NCBI GenBank assembly: GCA_947625365.1
Contig: CANQNZ010000018.1
Coordinates: forward strand, 1 to 15,679
Length of the DNA stretch: 15,679 nt
Source: an uncultured Bacilli bacterium
Lineage (GTDB): Bacteria; Bacillota_I; Bacilli_A; RF39; UBA660
Direction of reading: 5' to 3'
Part shown: piece after piece, positions 1 through 6,444 of the stretch
How positions within the stretch are numbered: position 1 is the stretch's first letter
Layout: each line of letters begins with the position of its first letter
Notes under the pieces: generated by a model
Database searches by the model: none
What the model was told of the DNA's origin: nothing
What the model saw: the letters and a program-made list of their open reading frames with translations, nothing else
Position numbers and translations under genes: made by a program

Positions 1-252
1 GCCGCAGTAGAAGAATTAAAAAGATTAAGCGGAGACCCAGAGGTATCAGCAGCATATGATAAAGAAATAAAAGAAAAATTGGATAAATATCTAATTGAAG
101 AAGAATATGTCGGTCAGGGTATAAAGTTAAAGGAAAAACAAGACGCTATTAACTTTCATAAAAACGGAGTATCTGATGAAATAATTTGTAAGTCTTTAAA
201 TATAACTTTAAAACAACTTAAAAAGATATTAAAAGAAAGTAACGAACAATAA
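1..252 (+). CDS. C-terminal fragment of a probable Rpn-family PD-(D/E)XK nuclease (5' truncated by the window)
   Basis: An open frame enters at base 1 and stops at TAA 250-252, giving 83 residues of a protein whose start lies outside the window. It begins AAVEELKRLSGDPEVSAAYD, continues with a Lys/Glu-rich helix, and ends in a helix-turn-helix-like segment (GVSDEIICKSLNITLKQLKK). This order matches the usual tail of Rpn (recombination-promoting nuclease / PDDEXK transposase-like) proteins: a helical linker followed by a short 'GxSxEEIAKxTGLSxEEIxxL'-type segment. The catalytic PD-(D/E)XK core would lie upstream and is not visible, so activity cannot be judged. The stop codon sits in the loop of an intrinsic terminator. 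An unrelated protein with a similar HTH tail remains possible. Confidence 0.55.
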   Translation, partial: AAVEELKRLSGDPEVSAAYDKEIKEKLDKYLIEEEYVGQGIKLKEKQDAINFHKNGVSDEIICKSLNITLKQLKKILKESNEQ

Positions 253-268
253 TTAATCGTTACTTTTT
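236..268 (+). terminator. Intrinsic terminator overlapping the 3' end of the Rpn-like gene
   Basis: A perfect 10-bp stem, AAAGTAACGA (236-245) with TCGTTACTTT (257-266), has an 11-nt loop and leads into a T tract ending at 268. The upstream stop codon (250-252) lies in the loop, so the gene's last codons are part of the hairpin. It separates this gene from the ABC operon. Confidence 0.8.
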
Positions 269-334
269 ATATTTAAATGTAACCCATTTTTAAATTAAGA
301 ATATTATACAAGTGAAATAAAGGAGGAATTTATT

Positions 335-1324
335 TTGAAAAAGCGAATTATTATTTTGCTTGTATTAATAGTAATTTTTAGTGTTGGTTTCGTAGTTTTT
401 AGAACTTTTCATAAAAAAGCAACTACTTTAGAAAAAGTTAAAATTGCTGAAGTAACACATTCTGTATTTTACGCCCCTTTATATGCAGCAATTGAAGAAG
501 GTTATTTTGAAGACGAAGGTATAGATGTAGAACTTATTTTAACTCCCGGAGCAGATAAAGTAAGTGCCGCGGTATTATCTGGAGATGTGGAAATAGGTTT
601 CTGTGGACCAGAAAGTTCTATTTATGTATATAACGGAGGAGAAAAAGATTATATTCAAACTTTTGCAGGGCTTACTAAAAGAGATGGACAGTTTATTGTA
701 TCACGTGAAAAAATAGAAAACTTTGAAATGTCTGACTTAATTGGAAAAGAAGTATTAGTAGGTCGCACTGGCGGAATGCCTGCTTTAAATTTTGAAAATG
801 CTGTTAAAAATAGTAAAATAGCTAAAAACGATATTAATATGAATTATAGTATTGAATTTGCAGCTTTATCTGGCTCTTTTATCGGTGGAGAAGGAGACTT
901 TGTTAATTTATTTGAACCAAATGCAACAAAATTAGAAAAAGAAGGTTATGGCTATGTTGTTGGTTCTGTAGGAATGTTATCAGGACAAGTGCCTTATACG
1001 GCATTTAATGCTCGTAAAAGTTTTATTAAAGAAAATAAAGATTTGATAAAAAGATTTACCAATGCTTTAAATAAAGGTTTAGAATTTGTTAATGAAAATA
1101 GTGCTAAAAAAGTAGCTAAAGCTATTTTAGACCAATTCCCAGATTCATCAGCTAATGATGTGCAAACAATAGTGACAAGATATAAGGAAAGTGACACTTG
1201 GTATGAAAATACCTATATAAGTGAAGAAGATTTTAAGGCTTTAGAAGACATCATGATGGACGCCGGCCAAATTAAGGAATATGTCCCTTATGATAAATTA
1301 ATTAATAACGCTTATAATGAATAA
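335..1324 (+). CDS. ABC importer substrate-binding protein, NitT/TauT (SsuA/THI5-like) family, membrane-anchored
   Basis: Extracellular solute-binding component of a three-gene ABC importer. It starts at TTG 335, set by a strong AGGAGG at 321-326 with 8-nt spacing. Residues 4-23 are one hydrophobic segment; there is no lipobox cysteine and no clear cleavage site, so the protein is probably held by an uncleaved N-terminal helix. The body has the NMT1/THI5-like layout: 'VFYAPLYAAIEEGYFEDEGI' near residues 44-63, 'VELILTPGADK' and 'VLSGDVEIGFCGPES' near 80-94, and a 'LIGKEVLVGRTGGMPA' segment near 135-150. The CCCFC iron/pyrimidine motif of true THI5 proteins is absent. Substrate is undetermined (sulfonate, nitrate, pyrimidine or riboflavin precursor are family options), and no riboswitch is evident upstream. 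The last 8 nt overlap the ATPase gene, implying co-translation. Confidence 0.88.
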   Translation: MKKRIIILLVLIVIFSVGFVVFRTFHKKATTLEKVKIAEVTHSVFYAPLYAAIEEGYFEDEGIDVELILTPGADKVSAAVLSGDVEIGFCGPESSIYVYNGGEKDYIQTFAGLTKRDGQFIVSREKIENFEMSDLIGKEVLVGRTGGMPALNFENAVKNSKIAKNDINMNYSIEFAALSGSFIGGEGDFVNLFEPNATKLEKEGYGYVVGSVGMLSGQVPYTAFNARKSFIKENKDLIKRFTNALNKGLEFVNENSAKKVAKAILDQFPDSSANDVQTIVTRYKESDTWYENTYISEEDFKALEDIMMDAGQIKEYVPYDKLINNAYNE

Positions 1325-2066
1325 TTTAGTTGAAATAAAAAACTTAACTAAGACTTACCATACAAAAAAAGAAGAAGTAGAAGCTATTTGTAATATATCA
1401 TTAGATATTAAAGAAGGAGAATTTATTGCCATAGTTGGTTCTTCTGGTTGTGGAAAATCTACGCTTTTATCTATCTTAGCAAACTTAGAAGAAAAAACAG
1501 GAGGACAAATAACATTTAATAAAAAAGATTTTGTTATAGGTTATATGTTACAAAATGATTGTTTATTAGACTGGCTAACTATTTTAGATAATGCCACTTT
1601 AGGTTTAGATATTCAAAAAAATAAAACTAAGGAAAATGTTGATTACGTTAAAAAATTACTGAAAACATATGATTTAGATAGTTTTAAAGATAAGTATCCC
1701 AAAGAATTATCTGGTGGAATGAAGCAAAGGGTTGCCTTAATTCGGACTCTTGCGATACGCCCAGATATTCTTTTGCTTGATGAACCTTTTTCCGCTTTAG
1801 ACTATCAAACCCGTTTAGCGGTAAGTGATGATGTTTATAAAATAATTAAAAAAGAGAAAAAAACGGTAATAATGGTTACTCACGATTTAGCTGAAGCTAT
1901 TAGCCTAGCAGATAGAGTAGTAGTTTTATCAAAAAGACCATGTCAAATTAAAAAAATCTATGATATTAAATTAACTAATAAATCAAACCCTATTGAAAAT
2001 AGAAAAGCGAAAGAATTTAGTGATTATTATGAGAAAATCTGGCAAAATCTCGACGTTGTTATCTGA
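1317..2066 (+). CDS. ABC importer ATP-binding protein (NitT/TauT type)
   Basis: Cytoplasmic ATPase powering the importer encoded on either side. All ABC motifs are present in order: Walker A GSSGCGKST (residues 41-49), Q-loop Gln in MLQND (about 79), signature LSGGMKQR (131-138), Walker B ILLLDEPFSALD (151-162) and H-loop His in VTHDL (189). The 249-aa length is normal for SsuB/TauB/NrtD-type subunits, and 'DWLTILDNATLGL' after the Q-loop is typical of this subfamily. It starts at ATG 1317, overlapping the binding-protein gene by 8 nt with no clear Shine-Dalgarno of its own, so translation is probably coupled. Its 3' end overlaps the permease start. Confidence 0.95.
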   Translation: MNNLVEIKNLTKTYHTKKEEVEAICNISLDIKEGEFIAIVGSSGCGKSTLLSILANLEEKTGGQITFNKKDFVIGYMLQNDCLLDWLTILDNATLGLDIQKNKTKENVDYVKKLLKTYDLDSFKDKYPKELSGGMKQRVALIRTLAIRPDILLLDEPFSALDYQTRLAVSDDVYKIIKKEKKTVIMVTHDLAEAISLADRVVVLSKRPCQIKKIYDIKLTNKSNPIENRKAKEFSDYYEKIWQNLDVVI

Positions 2067-2823
2067 TAAAGAAAAAAGGTTTAATTTATTAGCTTTTATT
2101 ACTCAAATAAGTATTATTGTTATATTTTTATTATCATGGGAGATATTAACAAGACTAGGAGTAATTAATACTTTTGTCTTTTCATCTCCAAGTTTAATTA
2201 TTAAAACCATTAAAGAACTTTTTTTAACAGGACATTTAGTGACCCATTTAACTACTACTTTTCTAGAGACAGCGATTGCCTTTGTTTTAGGTATAGTTTT
2301 AGGCTTATTAGTGGCATTAATTTTATATTCATTTAAATTTATAGCTAAAGTTGTCGACCCATTTTTAACGTTAATTAATTCTTTACCCAAAGTAGCTTTA
2401 GGACCTATTTTAATTATATGGATAGGTGCTAATACTAAATCTATTATTGTTATGGCTTTACTTATTAATTTAATAGTAAGTATTGTTACTATTTATAATG
2501 GCTTTTTAAATATTGATGAAAATAAGATTAAACTATTAAAATCTTTCGGGGCAACAAAAGGGCAGATATTAAGGAAACTAATTATTCCCGCAAGTTATCA
2601 AACTATAGTCTCTTCTTTAAAATTAAATATTTCTATGTCTTTAATTGGAGTAATAATGGGAGAATTTTTAGTCTCTAAAGAAGGTCTAGGATATTTAATT
2701 ATGTATGGTACTCAAGTATTTGATTTAAATTTAGTTATGAGTGGTATATTCCTATTATTAATATTTTCTTATATTTTGTATAAAGCAATTTCTCTTTTAG
2801 AAAAGAAATTAATTAAAGAATAA
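2029..2823 (+). CDS. ABC importer permease (BPD_transp_1, NitT/TauT type)
   Basis: Integral membrane permease of the importer, 264 aa from ATG 2029. About six hydrophobic segments are visible: roughly residues 20-40, 77-101, 123-133, 138-158, 200-215 and 235-255. The cytoplasmic EAA-type loop that docks on the ATPase is at about 169-188 (LLKSFGATKGQILRKLIIPA, with the conserved Gly-Ala and the closing Ile-Pro). I preferred ATG 2029 to an in-frame TTG at 1993: the TTG would add 12 residues and extend the overlap with the ATPase gene from 38 to 74 nt. Neither start has a strong ribosome-binding site, consistent with coupling. A terminator follows directly, making this the last operon gene. Confidence 0.9.
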   Translation: MRKSGKISTLLSDKEKRFNLLAFITQISIIVIFLLSWEILTRLGVINTFVFSSPSLIIKTIKELFLTGHLVTHLTTTFLETAIAFVLGIVLGLLVALILYSFKFIAKVVDPFLTLINSLPKVALGPILIIWIGANTKSIIVMALLINLIVSIVTIYNGFLNIDENKIKLLKSFGATKGQILRKLIIPASYQTIVSSLKLNISMSLIGVIMGEFLVSKEGLGYLIMYGTQVFDLNLVMSGIFLLLIFSYILYKAISLLEKKLIKE

Positions 2824-2829
2824 AACATA

Positions 2830-2854
2830 AGTGTCAATTTTTTGGCACTGTTTT
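2830..2854 (+). terminator. Intrinsic terminator of the ABC importer operon
   Basis: Stem AGTGTC (2830-2835) pairs with GGCACT (2844-2849) with one G-U pair. A/T pairs extend it inward, and it is followed by GTTTT. It lies 6 nt after the permease stop. Stability is modest, but the position is right. Confidence 0.65.
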
Positions 2855-2872
2855 AATTTATAAATCTTACTG

Positions 2873-2942
2873 TATACTTAAAGTAGAATGCTGCTTTTTT
2901 CCTTGATAGTGGTTGCAGCAGGATGTTATACTAACGGTAGAA
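2873..2942 (+). repeat. Tandem 16-bp direct repeat, each copy carrying a -10-like TATACT
   Basis: TATACTTAAAGTAGAA (2873-2888) and TATACTAACGGTAGAA (2927-2942) are identical at 13 of 16 positions and start 54 bp apart. Between them is a perfect 6-bp stem, TGCTGC (2889-2894) with GCAGCA (2915-2920). The second copy is part of a good promoter; the first could be a second start site or a binding site. Confidence 0.6.
2903..2932 (+). promoter_or_regulatory. Promoter of the beta-helix surface protein gene
   Basis: TTGATA (2903-2908), an 18-nt spacer, and the extended -10 TGTTATACT (2924-2932). Predicted transcription starts about 17 nt before the ATG, leaving room only for the Shine-Dalgarno AAAGGAAAG (2941-2949). 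A T-rich stretch with TTTCCTT at 2898-2904 could pair with that ribosome-binding site only in transcripts begun further upstream, for example from the TATACT at 2873. Confidence 0.6.
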
Positions 2943-2955
2943 AGGAAAGAAAAAT

Positions 2956-4197
2956 ATGAAAAAAATCTTGTTTTTAATAGCTACCTTTGTTATAGGATTA
3001 GCTATGATTTCAAATGTTTATGCCCAACAGACACAAGAGGTAACTGATGAGCAAACTTTAAACGAGGCAATAACCGCTTTAAGTACAACGGGAGGAGTTA
3101 TTGATTTTAAAAATGATATTACTACAGATGGTCTAATAACTATTAATACTGAAAAGCCTATTACTATTAAACTTAATACTTTTAAGCTTGATAGAAAAAA
3201 CTCTTCTGGTAATACTATGCTTAATATAACTAAAGGAGAAGTAACTATTAATGGGCCAGGTACAGTGGAGATACTTCACGGTAATGCTATTATAGCTAAT
3301 GGAGCAGATGTTAAAGTTACTTTAGATGGCGGAAATTATATTAGTAATGCAAACGCTGAAAATTCTATTTTGGTACAAAATGGTGCTTCTATTACTGTAA
3401 AAGGAAATGCAAATATTAACGGTTATTATGGTATAACTGTTTGGGATGAAAATTCGCAAATAAATTTCGAAAAAGGTGAAATACAGGCTAAAGCGTTTGC
3501 TATTTCCGGAAATGGAAGCGGCACGAGTAATTCTGTTATAAATATTAGTGGTGGAACTCTTACAAGCGAAATTGGAGCAGCAATATATCAACCTCAAACT
3601 GGAACGTTAAATATTACGGGAGGTAATATTACAGGGCCAATTGCCATATTAGCTCGTCAAGGTCAAGTGAATATTTCCGGTGGAACAATTACAGCAAATG
3701 GAAATGCGGGAGAAACTATAGAAATTGGCTATGAAGGTCAAGAATTACCACTTGGCACTGCAATTATAGTCGATAATACTGAAGAGACATATGAAGCTAT
3801 GGCAAAGGTAACTATAACTGGCGGTGATTTTAAAAGTAATGCTGATAGCCCTATAGTATCTATAAGCAATACCAAATCTGATATTCAAGTAGGAGCTGGA
3901 GCGACGTTTGATAAAACAGTAAATCCTCTTTATTTAGAAGAAGGTCTTACGCAAAATGCTAGTGGTAAAGTGGTAACAAGTAGTTCCCTAAAACCATCTA
4001 GTCCAAAAGAAGAAAATAAAACCCCAACAGTTCCTGAGGCACCAAATCCAGATAATACTAATCAAGCTGCTGAGGGAGCAAATGTAGTTGATGCTAAAAA
4101 TCCGGATACATCAGATAATTATGTTTCAATTATTACGGCAATGTTTATTAGTATAAGCGGTCTAGTAGTTACTTTAAAAAAATGTACTTCAAATTAA
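2956..4197 (+). CDS. Secreted right-handed beta-helix (pectate-lyase-like fold) surface protein with C-terminal sorting signal
   Basis: Exported surface protein of 413 aa; ATG 2956 follows AAAGGAAAG. Residues 1-23 form a signal peptide with predicted cleavage after VYA. Residues about 30-325 are a series of beta-strand coils with recurring 'INISGGTLTS', 'LNITGGNITG', 'VNISGGTITA' and 'VTITGGDFKS' units, the mark of a parallel beta-helix. No catalytic residues of a known polysaccharide lyase can be pointed to, so an adhesive or structural role is as likely as an enzymatic one. Residues about 345-380 are a Pro/Asn/Glu-rich linker. Then come NPDTSDN (382-388), a hydrophobic stretch (389-406) and Lys-Lys at 408-409, the order of a sortase-type cell-wall sorting signal, although the motif is NPDTS rather than LPXTG. 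It is monocistronic, between its own promoter and terminator. Confidence 0.82.
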   Translation: MKKILFLIATFVIGLAMISNVYAQQTQEVTDEQTLNEAITALSTTGGVIDFKNDITTDGLITINTEKPITIKLNTFKLDRKNSSGNTMLNITKGEVTINGPGTVEILHGNAIIANGADVKVTLDGGNYISNANAENSILVQNGASITVKGNANINGYYGITVWDENSQINFEKGEIQAKAFAISGNGSGTSNSVINISGGTLTSEIGAAIYQPQTGTLNITGGNITGPIAILARQGQVNISGGTITANGNAGETIEIGYEGQELPLGTAIIVDNTEETYEAMAKVTITGGDFKSNADSPIVSISNTKSDIQVGAGATFDKTVNPLYLEEGLTQNASGKVVTSSSLKPSSPKEENKTPTVPEAPNPDNTNQAAEGANVVDAKNPDTSDNYVSIITAMFISISGLVVTLKKCTSN

Positions 4198-4203
4198 TAA
4201 AGT

Positions 4204-4243
4204 AAAAGAAATTATTGAATTTTTGTCAATAGTTTCTTTTTTT
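4204..4243 (+). terminator. Strong intrinsic terminator after the beta-helix gene
   Basis: A 14-bp stem, AAAAGAAATTATTG (4204-4217) with CAATAGTTTCTTTT (4227-4240), has one G-U pair and a 9-nt loop. It ends in a T run to 4243. Confidence 0.88.
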
Positions 4244-4280
4244 GACTCATTAGATTTAGTCGAAATTTTGCTAAATTTTG

Positions 4281-4309
4281 TTTACTTTAATAGGGGTTTT
4301 TGATATAAT
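4281..4309 (+). promoter_or_regulatory. Promoter of the 579-aa/95-aa hypothetical operon
   Basis: TTTACT (4281-4286), a 17-nt spacer and an extended -10 TGATATAAT (4301-4309) with a consensus TATAAT. It lies 24 nt before the start codon. Confidence 0.75.
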
Positions 4310-4333
4310 CTTTTTAGAATAAGGGAGTGACTT

Positions 4334-6073
4334 ATGATGGATGCACAAAAAGAAACACAAAGAGAAACATTATTAGTAAAATTATTGGATGCTTTAAGTC
4401 CTGATAATGCTGCAATTAAAGCTATTAAACAAGCTGAGGAACAAGCCAAAAAGGACATTAAGGAAATAAAGGCTAGAAATCCTGAACTAGAAAAAGAAAT
4501 TGAGGACAGCAAAAATGTATTGACAAACCTTGAAAAATATAAAAATTTTCATTTAAGCTTTGCTGAAGAAAGTGTTAATATTGTTAATTTGGTTCCCGAT
4601 TTTTTAACTTATGATTATAATAAATTCGTTGAAGAAAGTAGAGAAGCTTATGATTTTTATAATGATAAGTTGAAAGCAGCAGAAAAAGAGAAGAAAGAAA
4701 ACGAAAAAAGATTAACTGAAGCTAATGAAATAGTATCAGAAACTCCTGCTAAATTAAAAGGGGAAAAAGATAAGATTGCTCCTATCAATGCTTTAATTGA
4801 GCAAAAATTAAAAGGCGAAGTTAAATATTTAAATGGAGAACGTCTTGATGAAATGTTAAATAAACTAGGAATATTTGATGAAGATGAAATTAGTTTAATT
4901 GTTCCTGCCATAAGTTATCCTGATGATTTAGGCTTTAGAAGTATTTATATAAACTATAATAGTGAAGAAAGAAATACTCAATCTGTAGGTTCAATTATCA
5001 GTACAGCTTTTGAACATGCCGAAGATGATAAAAATAAAGTAGTTGATGTAGCTCCAGTTAATCAAAATACGCAAGAAGATAGCGAAGTATTACAATACTT
5101 AAGTGATGTATTTGGTATTAGTGAGACTGATGCTAAATTAAGACCAAAAGTTCTTGAGATACCTTTAGATAAGTTAAAAGAAAATGCTGAAAAACTAATA
5201 AATGCCAATATTGACCCTAAAGCAGTACGTATGGAAACTTTAATAAATGATAGAGTTGATAATGTTGTAGGTAATGTTGAAGTGTTTGAAAACATGGCTT
5301 ATCCTTTAGATGATATGACTGTTAAAAAAGAAATTGTTTCCTTAGATGAAATTACCCCTTTAACAACATCTAAAGCAATTGGTTTAATTACTGAAAGTGG
5401 TTTATCTTTAAGAAAACGTGATGGCAAAATAGCAGTTGAAGCAATTACTAAAGATTTACCTAAATTACGTAATGCTATTAAATTAGCAGCTGCTGTTGAT
5501 ATTACTTATTTTTCAGAACATCCTGAAAAATTAAGCGTTATTGTTTCTGAAGTTTTAGCAAGAATATTATATTGCCAACAAAATGGTATAAATTATAAAG
5601 ATAGTAATGGTAATTTCGAATCATTTATCGAGTCAGATAAAGAATGGCATGATATTTATGGTGATGAGGGTCAAATCTCTATTTTACCTACTACTAAGCC
5701 AACGACTGAGCAGTTAGTAGATGAAATTTCTGATGAAGGTTTGAAAGCTTTAAAAGAAGCTAATGATATAGATAATTATATTCGTTATACTAAAGTAGAT
5801 GATGATAAAGTAGAAGAATACCAAGATATCATTCAAACTATTTCTCAGATAAACACTAGTGCTAATCCAGTAGTTATTGAAATTGGACAATATAAGTTCT
5901 TAAGTAGTGCAGTTAATAAAAATATTATTTATTTATTAAATGGTAACGTTAAAGATAGTAAAGAACAAATTATTCTAGGAGCACTTGCATATCGTAATCC
6001 ACTACCTGTTGATGCTCTTGAAAAATTAAAAATTGCTATTAATCCAAATACAATTGGATTATCTCAGAAATAG
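4334..6073 (+). CDS. Unrecognised 579-aa alpha-helical, partly coiled-coil cytoplasmic protein
   Basis: Not recognised. AAGGGAG (4321-4327) supports ATG 4334; the next codon is also ATG. There is no signal peptide or membrane segment, so it is probably cytoplasmic. The first ~165 residues are Lys/Glu/Ala-rich and look like a broken coiled coil (for example 'KQAEEQAKKDIKEIKARNPE' and 'KLKAAEKEKKENEKRLTEAN'). The rest is mostly helical. A segment near residues 265-290 (KLRPKVLEIPLDKLKENAEK) has the 'xPxxLxxxxxxLxxxxxxL' spacing of mTERF-like helical repeats; this is a resemblance by eye, not a family assignment. It shares an operon with the 95-aa gene starting 18 nt after its stop. A nucleic-acid-binding or structural role would be speculation. 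Confidence 0.8.
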   Translation: MMDAQKETQRETLLVKLLDALSPDNAAIKAIKQAEEQAKKDIKEIKARNPELEKEIEDSKNVLTNLEKYKNFHLSFAEESVNIVNLVPDFLTYDYNKFVEESREAYDFYNDKLKAAEKEKKENEKRLTEANEIVSETPAKLKGEKDKIAPINALIEQKLKGEVKYLNGERLDEMLNKLGIFDEDEISLIVPAISYPDDLGFRSIYINYNSEERNTQSVGSIISTAFEHAEDDKNKVVDVAPVNQNTQEDSEVLQYLSDVFGISETDAKLRPKVLEIPLDKLKENAEKLINANIDPKAVRMETLINDRVDNVVGNVEVFENMAYPLDDMTVKKEIVSLDEITPLTTSKAIGLITESGLSLRKRDGKIAVEAITKDLPKLRNAIKLAAAVDITYFSEHPEKLSVIVSEVLARILYCQQNGINYKDSNGNFESFIESDKEWHDIYGDEGQISILPTTKPTTEQLVDEISDEGLKALKEANDIDNYIRYTKVDDDKVEEYQDIIQTISQINTSANPVVIEIGQYKFLSSAVNKNIIYLLNGNVKDSKEQIILGALAYRNPLPVDALEKLKIAINPNTIGLSQK

Positions 6074-6091
6074 AATTTAGGAGGAATAAAA

Positions 6092-6379
6092 ATGGGTTTT
6101 TTAAAAGATTTAGATTTTACTAAAGATGAAATAATTGCGGCGGAAAATAATGTGACAGATTTAATAATTAATGAAGTTTTAGACTCTAAAGATATCGTTA
6201 TTCATAATATTAACTTTCTAAAAGATTATGGAGTAGAAAATTTCAAAGAAGTATTTATTAATTTTTGTTCTTTATTTTTAATCGACCCTTCTAAATTTGC
6301 TAATATTTTTACTAAATATGATAAGCAAGATTTAATTGCTAAGATTAAAAGTAATGTAGCAATTGTAGAATTTTTATAA
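6092..6379 (+). CDS. Small 95-aa hypothetical protein, second gene of the operon
   Basis: Not recognised. A consensus AGGAGG (6079-6084) precedes ATG 6092 by 7 nt, so it is certainly translated. It is soluble and helical with no Cys motif or membrane segment. The segment 'NINFLKDYGVENFKEVFINF' followed by 'FLIDPSKFANIFTKY' has the 'FLxxxGV ... P' rhythm of mTERF-like helical repeats and faintly recalls the C-terminal part of the upstream 579-aa protein, so the two may share a fold or interact. It is downstream of that gene with an 18-nt gap and no promoter between them, and a terminator overlaps its stop codon. Confidence 0.8.
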   Translation: MGFLKDLDFTKDEIIAAENNVTDLIINEVLDSKDIVIHNINFLKDYGVENFKEVFINFCSLFLIDPSKFANIFTKYDKQDLIAKIKSNVAIVEFL

Positions 6380-6402
6380 GAAGTTAAACACTTCTTTTTT
6401 TT
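6378..6402 (+). terminator. Intrinsic terminator of the hypothetical operon
   Basis: A perfect 7-bp stem, AAGAAGT (6378-6384) with ACTTCTT (6390-6396), has a 5-nt loop and an eight-T run (6395-6402). The first stem bases are the last two bases of the upstream stop codon. Confidence 0.8.
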
Positions 6403-6429
6403 GATATTAAAATTATGTTATACTATATT
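6401..6429 (+). promoter_or_regulatory. Promoter region of pcrA
   Basis: Two overlapping readings: TTGATA (6401-6406) with a 17-nt spacer and TATATT (6424-6429), or an extended -10 TGTTATACT (6416-6424) with a poor -35. Either puts transcription start upstream of the Shine-Dalgarno at 6433-6440 and downstream of an in-frame ATG at 6415, which therefore cannot be the main start. Confidence 0.6.
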
Positions 6430-6444
6430 ACGAGGGTGATAAGG

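Noticed and set aside
1993..2028. Upstream TTG start for the ABC permease
   Set aside because: No ribosome-binding site, a longer overlap with the ATPase gene and 12 extra residues without family support; ATG 2029 is preferred.
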